A DNA stretch of 64,000 nucleotides, taken from Aquilaria yunnanensis (taxonomy: Eukaryota > Streptophyta > Magnoliopsida > Malvales > Thymelaeaceae). The stretch is taken from positions 88,476,001-88,540,000 of the forward strand of contig CM077597.1 in NCBI GenBank assembly GCA_039654915.1, written 5' to 3'. The position numbers and the translations under genes are program-made. How positions within the stretch are numbered: the first letter of the stretch is position 1; each line of letters opens with the position of its first letter. Shown here in pieces: positions 39,796-52,442 of the stretch. The notes below the pieces were generated by a model, which saw only the letters and a list, made by a program, of their open reading frames with translations, was not told where the DNA came from and ran no database searches.

Positions 39796-40668
39796 CTCTA
39801 CTAAAAGAATGACATTTACCAATAGCCGTTACCAATGGTCCCGTGTTGGTAATTTCAAAATTACCAACGTGAAACCGTTGGTAGCGAGCTATTGGCAATC
39901 AATGTATTGGAAAATTTTTTACCAACTGCTAAATACTAAACCGTTAGTACTTTCCAACATTTAGTGGTTGGAAAAAAAAAGCTAATAGAAATTACCAACA
40001 GTCTAAATTCATATTATTATTTGACCTTTGTGTTGAGCCATTGGTATCTATCAACACACTTAACCATTGATGGTTTAGGCCGTTGCTACATACCAACGTG
40101 TTTGACCGTTGGTAATATTTCATATACGTTAGACCATTGGTAATTCTATTGAAATTTTTAAAAAAATTAAAGCAATTTCTAATGCAGAACTCTTCGAAAA
40201 CTGCCATTTATTTTTAAAAAAAAATATACAAAAAATAAAATAAATAATATTAAAATTTTCATTGAATTTTACTAAATTAATACATGAAAAAAGTAAAACT
40301 TATTATGAAAAAAACCAAAACAAATTAATATTAACAACGTTAATAAAATTATACAACTAAGATTTTATCAGTACAAACAAGTTATATTTATTGAAATTAT
40401 ATTTTATATTTTACTAAAATTTATTGAAATTCATTAAAAATTAAAAATTCACTAAAATTTCAAATTTCAAATTTCAAAAATCAAAATTCACAAAATAAAA
40501 ACCGAATCTACAATCACAAAAGATTAAACATCAAATCCATAGGGTTCAAAAAAATAAAACTCATAATCAGATCTACAAAATCACACACCAAACTCACAAC
40601 CAGATCTATAAAATCAAACACGAAATCAAAAACAAAATAAAACTCAAACACTACTAACTTTTGTTGCT

Positions 40669-40860
40669 TTTCCAACGGCATATTTACCAACGTGTAGAAC
40701 CGTTGGTGTAAATTTCCAACGTGTACGCGTTGGTAGCACAGTAAAATTTTTTTTTTACCAATGGTCACGACCGTTGGTAACTTTCCAACTTCCCTGCGTT
40801 GGTAGAATAAATTGTTTGCTGTTAAAGGTTAATTTACCAACGGCTAAGCCGTTGCTAAAT
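40669..40860. repeat. left subterminal repeats of the inner CACTA element
   Basis: Several copies of ACCAACG and CGTTGGTA in both orientations, partly as short palindromes. They mirror the cluster at the other end. Spacing and orientation vary, so this is not a CRISPR array. Confidence 0.8.
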
Positions 40861-41519
40861 CGTTTTTAAATGCATCTTCTTCCTCTTTTAGCTTCAGTCG
40901 GCATTTCGGGCGGGGAGGGGGGAGAGAGAAGCTCGCACAGCACCGTGACGCCGACGCCGTCAACGGAGGTCGTTCTCCGGCCGTTTTGCCCTCCATTTCG
41001 TAGATCAGGTCCTTATGTTGACGGGTATGTGTGTATTTAATAGATATTTTCTAATTTTAGGTATATACTTGCAAAAAACTCGTGGTTTGATTTTGATGTA
41101 TCATTGTTTCAGTTTCATGATTATTTGAGGTTCCATAGCTTGTCATTGTTACATTCCTTAGCTTCTGAAGTTGGTAGAGGTACGTTTATAATTTTTTTTT
41201 CTAAATCTGATTTTTTTTTAAATTTTGAGGGAAAAAATTGTATTTTATTATTTATGTTGTAATTAAAATTGATGTATTATGACTGTGATTCTACATTGCT
41301 CTGGTTATTTTAGTTGAGTTTTTCCCATTTATTTTGTGTTAATTATTTTTATTTATGGGTAATTTTAGTGATGGAAAATGTGAAGATGAAATTTATTTAT
41401 GGTATTTAATTATGTTGAAGATAGGTATTTTCAATTTCCATATAGATTGTTTATTTCATTTATTTTTTCTATATTCTTTAGATCGTAATTAGTTGACTTA
41501 AGCTTTAGTTTGAGTGATT

Positions 41520-41911
41520 TAGTGTTGGGTAATAATAACAATAATAAAATAATAATAATAATAATAATTATTATTATTATAAGATGTACCCAATAATATA
41601 AACATAATAATAGTAATAATAATAATTAAGAATAGTACGTAGTAGTAGTAGTAAGTTAGAAAATAATAATAATGAAACTAAGTAATAATAATTACGTTAA
41701 TCATAAGAACAATAAGAATGAGAATAATAATAATGTAATAATACGCTTAATAATAAGAATAATATGAAAAATATAACAACAATAATAATAATATTAATGA
41801 CATTGATTAGTATAATAATAATACAAAACAAAATTATTTGTACCAAATAATTATAATAACAGTAATAGTTCTAATAATAGTCATAATAATATTACGTCGA
41901 AATAATAATAA

Positions 41912-41957
<46 letters not shown>

Positions 41958-42446
41958 TAATTATAGGAATACTGGCTATACTAATGATAATAATAAAAAT
42001 AATAATTATAATAATAATAATAATTTTTATTATACTTATAAAAAAACCAATACTAATTATATACTATATTAATTACTTTAATTATAGTATTAAGTACAAC
42101 AATACCCATAGTAATTAAATTTGACTAATAATAATACTATACCCATAATAATATAGATAGTAATTATATATACAGTTGACAGGTCCGCAAAAGTTAGAAA
42201 ATAATAATAATGAAACTAAGTAATAATAATTACGTACGTTAATCATAAGAACAATAAGAATGAGAATAATAATAATGTAATAATACATTTAATAATAAGA
42301 ATAATATGAAAAATATAAAAACAACAATAATAATATTAATGATACTGATTATTATAATAATAATACAAAATAATATTATTTGTACCAAATAATTATAATA
42401 ACAGTAATAGTTCTAATAATAGTCATAATAATAATACGTCAAAATC

Positions 42447-42504
<58 letters not shown>

Positions 42505-42750
42505 GAATAATAATATTATTAATTATAATTATAGGAATACTGGCTATACTAATGACAATAATAACAATAAAAATTATAATAATAATTATAATATTTATGA
42601 TACTTATAAAAATACCAATACTAATTATATATAATAATTTTTTAAATTATAGTCTTAAGTACAATAATACCCATAGTAATTAAATTTGACTAATAATAAT
42701 ATTATACCCATAATAATACAGATAACAATTATGTATAGCGTTGATAGTTC
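41520..42750. repeat. AT-trinucleotide-rich region with a tandem duplication of about 540 bp
   Basis: A unit beginning GTTAGAAAATAATAATAATG at about 41657 begins again at about 42194. It keeps the same order of marker phrases (ATAATCATAAGAACAAT..., TTTGTACCAAATAATTA, GGAATACTGGCTATACTAAT and CCATAGTAATTAAATTTGAC) to about 42750. Within the units (AAT)n tracts differ in length. It lies in the probable first intron of the CACTA transposase. Poly-Asn ORFs here are artefacts. Confidence 0.85.
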
Positions 42751-43095
42751 CGCAAGTTTGGGGGCTTATTTGTTCTAGAGAGGAAAACTATAAGGACTTT
42801 ATCTAGGTTTTGTTTATCTCACAATTTTTTAAGTTAATTACGTTTCAATCCCTGAACCTTTTTTTATATTTATTAACTCAATATTAAACTTCACTACCTA
42901 TATCATTTTCATTTACTTTATTGACCACCAAACTTTACTTTAGCTTTTGTGTCAATGTGTAAACATAATTTTTGACATAGGTGCAAAACCCGCAATTTGT
43001 GTCATTTTTATTATTTTAATTTTTTTTTAAGTCATGGTTGAGCACCACTTTTAGTTACTAGAATTCAGCTCTTTACTCTATTAATCTCAAACCTC

Positions 43096-43128
<33 letters not shown>

Positions 43129-43815
43129 CATCATGATTCTATATATGTCAAATCCAAATTTCATTTTTTAATTTTCATACAAAATTTTTTGCATCAATGG
43201 TTCACTTTTAATTCCATAACTCTAATCTTGATCTCTCTTTATCCACAAAATTTATAATACTAATTACAATAATAATAATTATTATTATAGTAATGATAAT
43301 AATAATAATAATTATAATAGTAAAAATATTTGACTAATATTTAAGCTACTGATAGAAAATATAAATAACTATTACGTATAATAACATTTATATTTTCTTA
43401 TAAATATATATAAATAGTATACTAATAAATAAAATTTGACTGGTAATAATATAAATAATTATACTGATTTTAATAATGTGTATAATAATTACTATTACGT
43501 CATTATAATTATAATAATATGCACCGCACAATCATAATATTACTACTACTACTACTAATAATAATAATATTAAACAATACTCTTGTTAAAATTACCAACT
43601 AGTCTTAGTCATCATAAATGAAAGGATGTGTTTTGTTATATATATATTCTGTCATTGTTATACAGTTATCGAAAGGGTACAATAAATAATAATAGTATTA
43701 TTTACGATATGGTGGTTTGTTCTGTAAGATGATATATTGTCAAATAATAGTTTTGTGATTGCGAACTTTGATGACAATGTGATGGGTATAGGATTACCAA
43801 CAGATTTAGTTTGTA

Positions 43816-46800
43816 ATGGAGTCGGCCCGTAGTTGGATGTACAGTAACCGTTTCTTGCCTGGCCGAACGGGTTACACACAACAATGGGAGTCCGAGGTCG
43901 ATGAATTTGTATCATTTGCTGTCTCTCATCCTGAAACAATGAGCGGGTTATGCATTCGCTGTCCTTGTCGGAAGTGTAATAATTTGCGGTTTAAAGAGTC
44001 TGATGAGGTCAGAGTTCATCTGTACAAATGGGGATTGGACGGCTCATGGGGAGTCATTTAATGAAGCATCAGACACAGACCCGGGTGTGGGTGGCTTTGA
44101 TCAGTTTGACCAAGGGTGTTCGACGAATCCATACGAAAGGATGGTATTATATGCCATTGGGCCTAATTTCTCACAATTTCCGGAAAACAATGTTGCACAG
44201 CCGAATGAAAGTGCACAAAATTTTTTTAATCTATTGAATTCACCATCAACCCCTCTATGGAATGGGTGTGAAAATCATTCTGAGTTATCTGCTGATGTCC
44301 GTCTTCTTAACCTTAAGTCTGAGCATCACATGTCATGAGCATGTTTTAATGGCATTGCCCAACTGATGAAAGAGACTCAACCTACAGATAGTAAGATGTC
44401 ATCAAATTGGTTTGAAACTAAGAAATTAGTTTCACAGTTGGGCTTGTCTCACCAGAAGATTGACGTCTGTGTTAATGATTGCATGTTGTTCTGGAAAGAT
44501 GAAAGTAATATTTGTATTTGTAAGTATTGTGGAATTGAGAGATATAAGCCAAAAATAGGTGGTCGGGGTAAAGATCGACCTAGAAAAACCATGCATTACT
44601 TACCACTAAGCCCTCGGCTGCAACGCTTATTTGCGTCAATGTCAACCGCAGAGCAGATGAGGTGGCATAAGGAGCAACAACAAATCCCAGGTGTTATAAA
44701 ACATCCATCAGATGGTGAAGCTTGGAAACATTTTGATTGGACATATCCATGGTTTGCTTCGGAAGCACGAAATGTCCGATTGGGGTTGTGTGCCGATGGA
44801 TTTACCCCTTTTAGACCATCTGGAAAACAGTACTCTTGTTGGCCTGTTATCGTTACTCCGTATAATTTGCCCCATTGGATGTGCATGAAAAAACCATATA
44901 TGTTCCTTTCGTTGTTGATTCCAAGTCCACGTAGCCCAAATCATAATATTGATGTTTATCTACAACCTCTAATAGAAGAGCTACGGTATCTGTGGGTTGA
45001 TGGCGTTGAAACATGGGATGTGTCATTGAAAGAAAATTTTATTCTTCGAGCAGGATTAATGTGGACCATAAATGACTTTCCAGCTTATGGCATGCTTTCA
45101 GGATGGATGACACATGGTCGATTGCCTTGCCCTATTTTTATGGGCGAAAGTAAGGCATTCTAACTTAAGTATGGTGGAAATTTTTCTTTTTTTGACTGTC
45201 ACCGGCAATTTCTTGGCCGGAACCACCCATATAGAAGAAATTGTACTTGTTTTAAGAATGGAAAATTAGAGAAGTCATTGCCTCCCGAGCAGTTATCAAG
45301 TGAGGCTATATTTGAAAGAATCTCCTGGATTCCATCAATTGGTAATGATGGTCCATAACATCGCTCATGCGATTATGGGAAATCACATAATTGGACGAAA
45401 CGAAGCATTTTTTGAAAGTTACCCTATTGGGCCACGAACTTAATCCACCATAATCTTGATGTCATGCATATTGAGAAGAACGTGTTTGAGAATATATGGA
45501 ATACTGTGATGGATGTTAAGAACAAAACGAAAGATAATGTTAAAACACGGAAGGACCTCGAAATTTATTGTAATCGGCCGGAGTTAAACATGGTTCCTCT
45601 TGATGATGGTCGTTCATTCAAACCAAAGGTAAGGTTCACATTTGATGTTAACCAAAGGCAAGATGTGATCGCTTGGGTAAAATCTTTACGACTCCCTGAT
45701 GGATATGCCTCGAATCTTGGCAGATGTGTTGATACCTATGGAAGCAATATGTATGGCATGAAGAGTCATGATTGCCATGTTATGATGCAAAGGCTTCTCC
45801 TCATTGCCCTTGAAGCCCTTCCTGAGAATATATGGAAGCCATTAACGAAGTTAGACCTATTCTTTAGAGACTTGTGCTCTCCAGAGCAAGATGAAAATCA
45901 CTTGTTGGCATTGGAGGCCAATATTCCAATAATAATGTGTAAGCTTGAGAGAATTTTTTCTCCGGGGTTTTTTGATGTTATGGAGCATTTCTCAGTTCAC
46001 TTGCCATATGAAGCAAGGGTTGGAGGACCTGTTCAGTACTGATGGATGTATAAATTTGAGCGGTGCATGCATGACCTAAAAATGAAGGTTTCTAATACTG
46101 CTCATGTTGAGGGATCGATATGTGAAGCATACCTTATAGAGGAGACTTCCATCTTTTGCTCTTATTACTTTGAATCCCATGTTCCCTCTATGATGAACCG
46201 AGTACCGCAAAATGATGATGGTGGTCCTGTCCCATGTAATGGTAAGTTGTGGTCTATATTCACCTTTCCGGGACATCCATATGGTGCATGTAGATATAGA
46301 TTCCTCACAGACGATGAACTCAGACTTGCAATCACATACGTTCTTCTAAACTGTGCTGAGATCAGGCCATATCTAAAGTAAGTCATCGTTAATGATCATC
46401 CAGTTGTTTGATTATTTTGAAGTTCAGTACTAATCAGCTGATGAAACTAACATATTTTCCTCATCTCCCCATTCGCTCACAGTATGTTTGTGGACATGGT
46501 AAGGGAAACTGCACTCGATATAACCATGTCTGAGATAGACATACACATTGACAACAATTTCTCAAGCTGGCTCCGACACTATGTACGTAAAATTTTACTC
46601 ACTATGTATTGCAATATGTTAAGTTATAAACTTCCAGATATATTGTCCTAAAATAAAATTGTTTTACATAGGTTGATGACCCAGGTAACAATATAGTCGA
46701 TAACATCTTGTGGGATGTTACAAGTGGACCCTCACGTCGGGTAGAGACATGGTCGGTTTATTTCACAAATGGGTACAAGTTTCACATAAGTGAATGGGGC

Positions 46801-47404
46801 AAGGACAAAATAACATTTAATAGTGGAGTCTGCATACGAAGCATGGGTTCAAGCGAAGTTGAATGTGATTTTTATGGTATATTAGAAGAATTCATTCAAC
46901 TCGAATATCCTGGCTATCCACATAAGAATGTTGTCTTGTTTCGGTGCAACTGGTTTGACCCAACACCTGAACGTGAAACTCGAATGCATAAGCAGTTTGG
47001 GTTAGTTGAGATTCGGGATAGCCGCAGATATCAGAAGTTTGATCCTTTCATTCTAGCATCACAGGCTGCCCAAGTATACTACACACCGTATTCGACAAAG
47101 TCACGGGAAAAAAAGGGTGGTCAGCTGTTATGAAGATAAAACCTAGATGGATAATCCAGTATGCAATTGTTGACAAGGATGACGTTTATCAAGACAGTGG
47201 ATCCGTGATGAGTCAAAGAATTGAAGATGACCCAGTTGAGGAGTTAGCTGACCCGAGTGTCGGTGATGATATTGAAGAAGATTTACTTGAGGAGGGGGGT
47301 TCTAATGATGATACAGATGATGAGGAGGAGTTTTTATCCGATGATAGTGACACTGAAGAAAATGAGGAGTTTCATGATAATGGCTGCACTGGGTCGAGTG
47401 AATG
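43816..47404 (+). pseudogene. TNP2-like CACTA transposase, disrupted
   Basis: Collinear pieces of an En/Spm transposase. 43816-44050 is the N-terminal transposase-associated domain (MESARSWMYSNRF, CPCRKCNN). 44366-45163 is the Transposase_21/TNP2 core, including LGLSHQKIDVCVNDCMLFW. 45464-46381 holds a MHIEKNVFENIW block and a DUF4218-like block (VHLPYEARVGGPVQY). 46708-47404 has a DUF4216-like block (FRCNWFDP) and an acidic tail. Defects visible: a frame change near 44045, stops at about 44336, 45161 and 45357, a TGA at 46040 where this family usually has Arg, and a frame change near 47130. Introns at about 46380-46480 and 46585-46670 are plausible. The enzyme would cut and join element ends in the nucleus; this copy cannot make a full protein. 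Confidence 0.85.
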
Positions 47405-47551
47405 AAGATAATACAGTTAGCATGTTTAGTCATCACGAGTCATTAGTTGTATGGAACATATTTGGTAAATTTATGTCAAGCGAATACTCCACAATTAATG
47501 TCAGTAAACATATCAATGTTTACTATCCTTACTTAGATAATAATAGTGCAG

Positions 47552-49307
47552 ATGCCACGGAAAGGGGATAACACCTATAAGCGCCGACCTGGGAAAGGAC
47601 CATTTGCGCAGTTTAAAGAGGTCATGGAGCCAATACTTAATGCTAGAAAGATGATGGGTTCTTCATCCCGGGCACAGGACGATGTCGGTGTAGAGATGCA
47701 GGACACAATAGTGCCCGCAACGCACGTCCACTCACGTTAGCACCGATCTGACGGCGGTGGAGGCACGACATCTAGACATGGATCTGGTGCGCGCCATGTT
47801 AGGCACCCGATACTGACGACTCATCCCTCAAATAAGGACATACATATTGATGATATCCCATCATCGATGTCACAGACACCAGCCTGAGCTCGGATGAAGA
47901 TATCCCCACATGGTAACACGTAAGTGATGAATATCCTACAAACGTTCTCAAAATAGAATTATTACCTACACTACTGTGAATCATCAATATATAACTGTGA
48001 TTAATTATTTCAACTGTGCAGATTCATTCCAACTGCAGCGGCACGGTTAGTGACACAATGTTTCACCACACATTTCAAACCCTATTCTGATTAGTCTTCC
48101 GTCTCTCCATCAGACCTTCAACAATGGTGGCATGTTTTTGAGGTATAACACGTATATAACTATGATAATGATGTATTACTGGCAAAACAACTACTTGATT
48201 TTTTCATGCTAATAGTTTTGAAATATTTACCTTTACAGAGGAGCTGTGAATGGGATCCGATACACCATAATGAGGTGTATCGGGTGTGGAATATCTTGGG
48301 AGCACAGCATTACAGATGCATGATGTCAGAAATCCGACGTGTCAAGGATCTTGTTAAACGTCGAGCAAAGGCAAACTTTATGTCCAATGATGCATATGCG
48401 GAAATGGAGGCATATTGGGCCAGTCCGGAGTTCATTCAAAAGTCCGCTAGATTCAAGGCAATGCGAGCAACAGTGAGTGACGAGGATTCATAGTCTGGCT
48501 CTTGCAGCGCGACATATGTTGGGGGATCTATCTCGATGTCTGCACATTGAAAGCAAATGGTATATATCTCGTCAATGTTCTTTCATTTTACATTTAAGTA
48601 AATAATGAACTTAAATAACCTATTAATCTTACGTTTCATTCAATTAGAAAGAGAGAGATCCAAAGAAGAAGGACCCTAGCTTGTTTAAAGTCCTCCAAGC
48701 AACACATAAAATGAAGAACGGGAAATATGTTAGTAAGTGATGCGAAGAAGTTGCTGTAAGTATTATAACTTTTTTTAGTAAATTATTCTTAAGATATTTA
48801 CCATGTTTTACCAATAATGTCTAATTCAAATGTGTTAATATGTTTCTGTAGACTCGTATCAGTGCTGAGATTGAGGAGCAAACACAACAAGAGGATGGAT
48901 TAGAGCCAATTGATGAACTTGCAATAATTAGTACTGCATCTGGCGGGAGAAGGAGAATGTGTGTTTTTGGATTAGGATCTGAGCAGTGTGTCATACCGGG
49001 CCACCGACTGCCAGGTGCCATCCCACCTATCGACATCATACAGACACTGCAATTCAACGAGCAAGTATAGAAGATGATAGCGGAGGAGAATGTGCGAAGG
49101 GATGCCGAGTACAAGAGGAAGCTCGAGAGAATTAATAGGAGACAGAGAGCAGAGATTGAGGCGAATAGAGCCACATTAGAGGCGAACCGGGCTCAGTTGG
49201 AGATTATTTGTCATTCGCTAAACCTTCCGTGCCCGCCGGCTCAACAAGTTCCACAGTATCCTGATGACTCGGACTCGGAGGATGAGGAGATAGTCGGGAC
49301 TCCTTGA
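47552..49307 (+). pseudogene. TnpA-like second CACTA gene (Transposase_24 type), disrupted
   Basis: Starts MPRKGDNTYKRRPGKGP and then loses frame at about 47738. A recognisable middle block at about 48240-48490 (YRVWNILGAQHYRCMMSEIRR, written here split as YRVWNILGAQHY and RCMMSEIRR) resembles the plant Transposase_24 region. A C-terminal charged coiled-coil-like segment lies at 49074-49307 and ends in DDSDSEDEE. In intact elements the second gene encodes the DNA-binding protein that recognises subterminal repeats. Stops between blocks and unclear splicing make this copy probably non-functional. Confidence 0.65.
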
Positions 49308-49619
49308 TGGTCGTCTTCAACAGGTAAATCATTTCATAATTTCTTGTGTTATCAGACTTAGGCAAGAATTGTTAGACCTAAGACTTTATTTAAATTCCTG
49401 AGATGTGTAATCCGTTGAATGTTGTATGGTTTGTTCCAGACATATATGTACTTGTTTTAATTATGGTGTATTAGAGAATGTTTGATGGAAATTATGTGTG
49501 CATATCTGTGTAATTTTGATTGTTTATCAAGTCAATATTTACTTTGGAATTGGTTTCTCCGTTTCGAACTTGTTTCAAACAGGGAAAAACACGAAACAAC
49601 TCCGGCCCGAAATTGAAAA

Positions 49620-50000
49620 TGTACATTACCAACACGCACGCGCATTGGTAACTACCAACTGCTGTTTACCAACTCGCACTAGTTGGTAATTACTAACTTG
49701 CATACACGTTGGTAAGTACCAACGCGGATGACAGTTGGTAATTACCAACAGGTTGCTACCAACTCGCACGTATTGGTAATTACCAACTTCAACGCACGTT
49801 GGTAGCTACAACTACGCGTTGGAAACCAAGGCCGGTTCCTGACCGTTGGTAATTACAAACGTCCATTTTACCAACGCGCACACTTTGGAATTTACCAACG
49901 TGTTAATTTTTGCGCGTTGGTAAAAAAATTTCCAACAAATCGATTACCAACATGCGTTTACCAACGCGCAGCAGTTGGTAACTGCGTGTTGGTAAACAGC
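49620..50000. repeat. right subterminal repeats of the inner CACTA element
   Basis: More than a dozen copies of TTACCAAC and GTTGGTAA with variable spacing, often in palindromic pairs separated by CGCAC-type spacers. This is the TnpA-type binding region expected inside a CACTA end. Confidence 0.85.
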
Positions 50001-50589
50001 AGAATTTTTGTAGTGAAAAATCACTAAAGAGGAGAACGGCAAGGATGCGAATGGTGAAAAGTGAAGAAAAGAGGAGGCATTTGGCGATGTGTTGTTAGGT
50101 GAAGCTGTGAGGCAAAGAGGCTTTGGGTGAGAAGACGCCAAGCGACTGAAGATGTTGGCGACTGACTGAGAAAACGACAATGAGCGAAAAGAAAAACGGT
50201 GGAAGATGAAGGCCAACAGCGAGCAAGAACGGCGGGGGGAGGAAGGAGGGTAAGGCGGACGACGAAGGAGAACGACAAGGGAGGACAGAGGGAGAACGAC
50301 GAGGGAGGATGAGGAATACGAGATGAAAGGGATGTGGGATGAAAGCTGCAAGGGAGAAAAAAATATGAGAGGTAGAGATGGCAGTGGGGGTGGGAATGAA
50401 AGATGAGAGATGAGGTTAGGGTTTTTATATGGTCTAGATTAGGGTTTTTATGGGCTTTGGGGCTTTTATATATGATACATGGGCTTTTAATATAAAATAT
50501 ATAAACAATAATACAATAATAATATATTAGGGAGATTCCATCTCACTATATATATTAAAACCATAATTTTTAATGTATTAAGGATATAT

Positions 50590-50593
50590 AAAA

Positions 50594-50649
<56 letters not shown>

Positions 50650-50729
50650 TATGATGATGATGATGATGATGATGATTATTATTATTACTATGATATATAT
50701 GATAAATTATATTTATACACACACACATA

Positions 50730-50771
<42 letters not shown>
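50590..50771. repeat. compound microsatellite (AAT)n, (GAT)n, (TG)n
   Basis: (AAT)n at about 50594-50648, (GAT)n at about 50651-50675 and (TG)n at about 50741-50771, in the right part of the outer CACTA element. An ORF starting with eight Met codons is the GAT tract read in frame. Confidence 0.9.
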
Positions 50772-51407
50772 TGTGTGTGTATAAAGAGAGAGAGGGAGAG
50801 AGAAGCAGAAAAAGAGTAGAGGAGAGAGAGAAAGAGTTGCGAGTGTTAGTGTGATTTTGTAATTGAAATAAAGGAAAAACTTCACTTTACTCCCAAATTT
50901 TTTATAATTGTTTCAAAATAGTCCATTCTTTTGACTTTCAAACAACTTAAACCTTACCAACGGCTATTCATGTCAGTAATTACCAATAATTTAAGCCATT
51001 GGAAAGTTACGTCTCAAACAGTTTAACACGTTGGTAATTACCAATGGTCTGGCTGTTGGTAATTTGTCTGTCGGAAAATAGACAAATTTTAGTAGTGTTA
51101 CTCTAATCTCTATATTTTTGTCTGAGTAGATTTCTTTCATTCATGGATGTAGGCTAGTTAAAAGCTAAACCACATTAAATTTATGTGTCTCTAATTAATC
51201 CTAGCATTGTGAAGTTTGAGGTGCATTCTTGGCATGTTGAAGCTTGCATTTGTATATGTTGATGTTCGTGATGTTTATGGTCATTTCCATTTGTTGTTGT
51301 GTTCATGTGTTTGGTGGTATTTGTTGTTCATAGTCTTGGTCATTTATTTGTGGTTGGCATCACATATGCTCATGTTTGGGAGTATTTGCGTGAAGGTGGA
51401 GATTATT

Positions 51408-51870
51408 AGGTTTGTTAGCTCAAATCCAAAAAGCTTAAATATTTTAGTTTTGTTTAGGAATTGGTTTTAAGTTTTCTATTTTTTTTGGGATTTAGTTTTC
51501 CTGCTTTTGATATGATTTATGTTTGTGTGTGGCCTATTAAAAAGGCTTGTTATATTAAAGTTTTGAGTATGAAAAAAAAACTAATTGTTGTGAAGAGACA
51601 AGAATTAAAGTTGCAAGATGAAGAAAAGGTCTAGAGGTTGGAGAGAACTAGAATGATATGCCTTTTGTGATTCTCATAATTTATAAACGTATGAGGGCAA
51701 GATTATAAAGTTATCAACAGTGTATAGGGGATTTATAGCCAAACGTGAGCACTAAAGGTATACATCTACTATAATCTCTGTATTTTTGTTTAAGTAGATT
51801 TTTTTCATTTATAGATATAGGCTAGCTAAAAGCCGAATCATGTTAAATTTATATGTATTTTATTGATCTT
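51408..51870. repeat. dispersed direct repeat, copy 2 (uninterrupted)
   Basis: A second copy of the sequence at 39446-39795 plus 51101-51203, without the CACTA insertion. It therefore serves as an internal empty-site reference. Noncoding. Confidence 0.65.
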
Positions 51871-52014
51871 GTTTGTAGTTCCGCTATGTGTGATGAATAA
51901 TTAAAGAAATTTTTTTCCTAACAAATCGGTTTTAGGATGGCTTAAATGAAGCACAAAATAGTGTGAAGGACTTAAACACAAATTTATCCTCACTAAAATC
52001 ATTTCAACATGAAA

Positions 52015-52442
52015 GAATCACAAAATTCCCCTTAAGGTTTAGTCAAAATTACACTTATCCCCTTGTATTTCAAAAACCTCTTGAAAACCCTTAAGGTTTC
52101 AATAAGTATAGAGATTGTAAAAATAAATAATAAATTAATGGTAAATAATTAAGGAAAACTAATTAAAAATAAAGTAAGTTAAAAGGATTAATATATAAAA
52201 AATATATTATGCCATTTGAAAAATACAATTTACGGAGTAATTTATATGTTAGGTGAAATATTCAACAATAACTAAAGCTAAGGTCCTCAAAATATAATTA
52301 GTCCACCAGTTTTGACCTCCAAAATGGGCTCAAGAGGGTAACTGCAAGCTTATTGAAACTGTAGGAGTTTTTAAGAGATTTCTAAAACGGTGGGGGTACA
52401 AATGTATTTTTCACTAAACCTCAAGGGTATTCTATAATTCAC
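52015..52442. mobile_element. candidate Mutator-like foldback MITE (about 430 bp)
   Basis: The left arm (CCTTAAGGTTTAGTCAAAAT ... GTTTCAATAAG) is repeated inverted at the right (CCTTGAGGTTTAGTGAAAAA ... GTTTCAATAAG) over about 90 bp. The outermost bases and a 9-bp duplication are not clear. No coding capacity. Confidence 0.55.

Larger units (their letters stand above)
40649..50015 (+). mobile_element. CACTA (En/Spm) transposon, 9367 bp, decayed transposase genes
   Basis: The left end CACTACTAACTTTTG and the inverted right end CACTACAAAAATTCTG are flanked by the 3-bp duplication AAA (40646-40648 and 50016-50018). CACTA termini with a 3-bp duplication define the En/Spm superfamily. Subterminal repeats of TTACCAAC and its inverse crowd 40.67-40.86 and 49.62-50.00 kb; these are the kind of sites bound by TnpA-like proteins. 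Order on the plus strand: a GC-rich probable leader exon (40.88-41.01 kb, ending AGATCAG before GT), an AT-rich intron-like region, a TNP2-like gene, then a TnpA-like gene. The reading frames are broken, so it is probably no longer autonomous. Confidence 0.85.
39796..51097. mobile_element. outer CACTA-like element, split by the inner one
   Basis: The right end, read inverted from 51097, is CACTACTAAAATTTGTC. The left end near 39796 is a decayed CTCTACTAAAAGAATG. Both sides carry TTACCAA.. and ..TTGGTAA subterminal repeats (39.81-40.15 and 50.95-51.09 kb), as CACTA elements do. Without the inner insertion it would be about 1.9 kb with no recognisable transposase, so it looks non-autonomous. 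The left boundary and 3-bp duplication are uncertain. Confidence 0.55.

Noticed and set aside
42380..42634. ORF encoding a poly-Asn protein
   Set aside because: It is the (AAT)n microsatellite read in frame inside the CACTA intron; no conserved sequence.
49620..50000. Regularly recurring short repeat that might suggest a CRISPR array
   Set aside because: The units are short (8-10 bp), in both orientations and unevenly spaced, in a plant genome, inside a CACTA end. They are subterminal transposase-binding repeats.
49944..50351. 135-codon minus-strand ORF across the right end of the inner CACTA element
   Set aside because: It runs through the transposon terminus and is low-complexity (Ser/Leu/Phe-rich); no family match.
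50651..50885. ORFs starting with a run of Met, and a His/Thr-rich ORF opposite
   Set aside because: Compound (GAT)n and (TG)n microsatellite read in frame.
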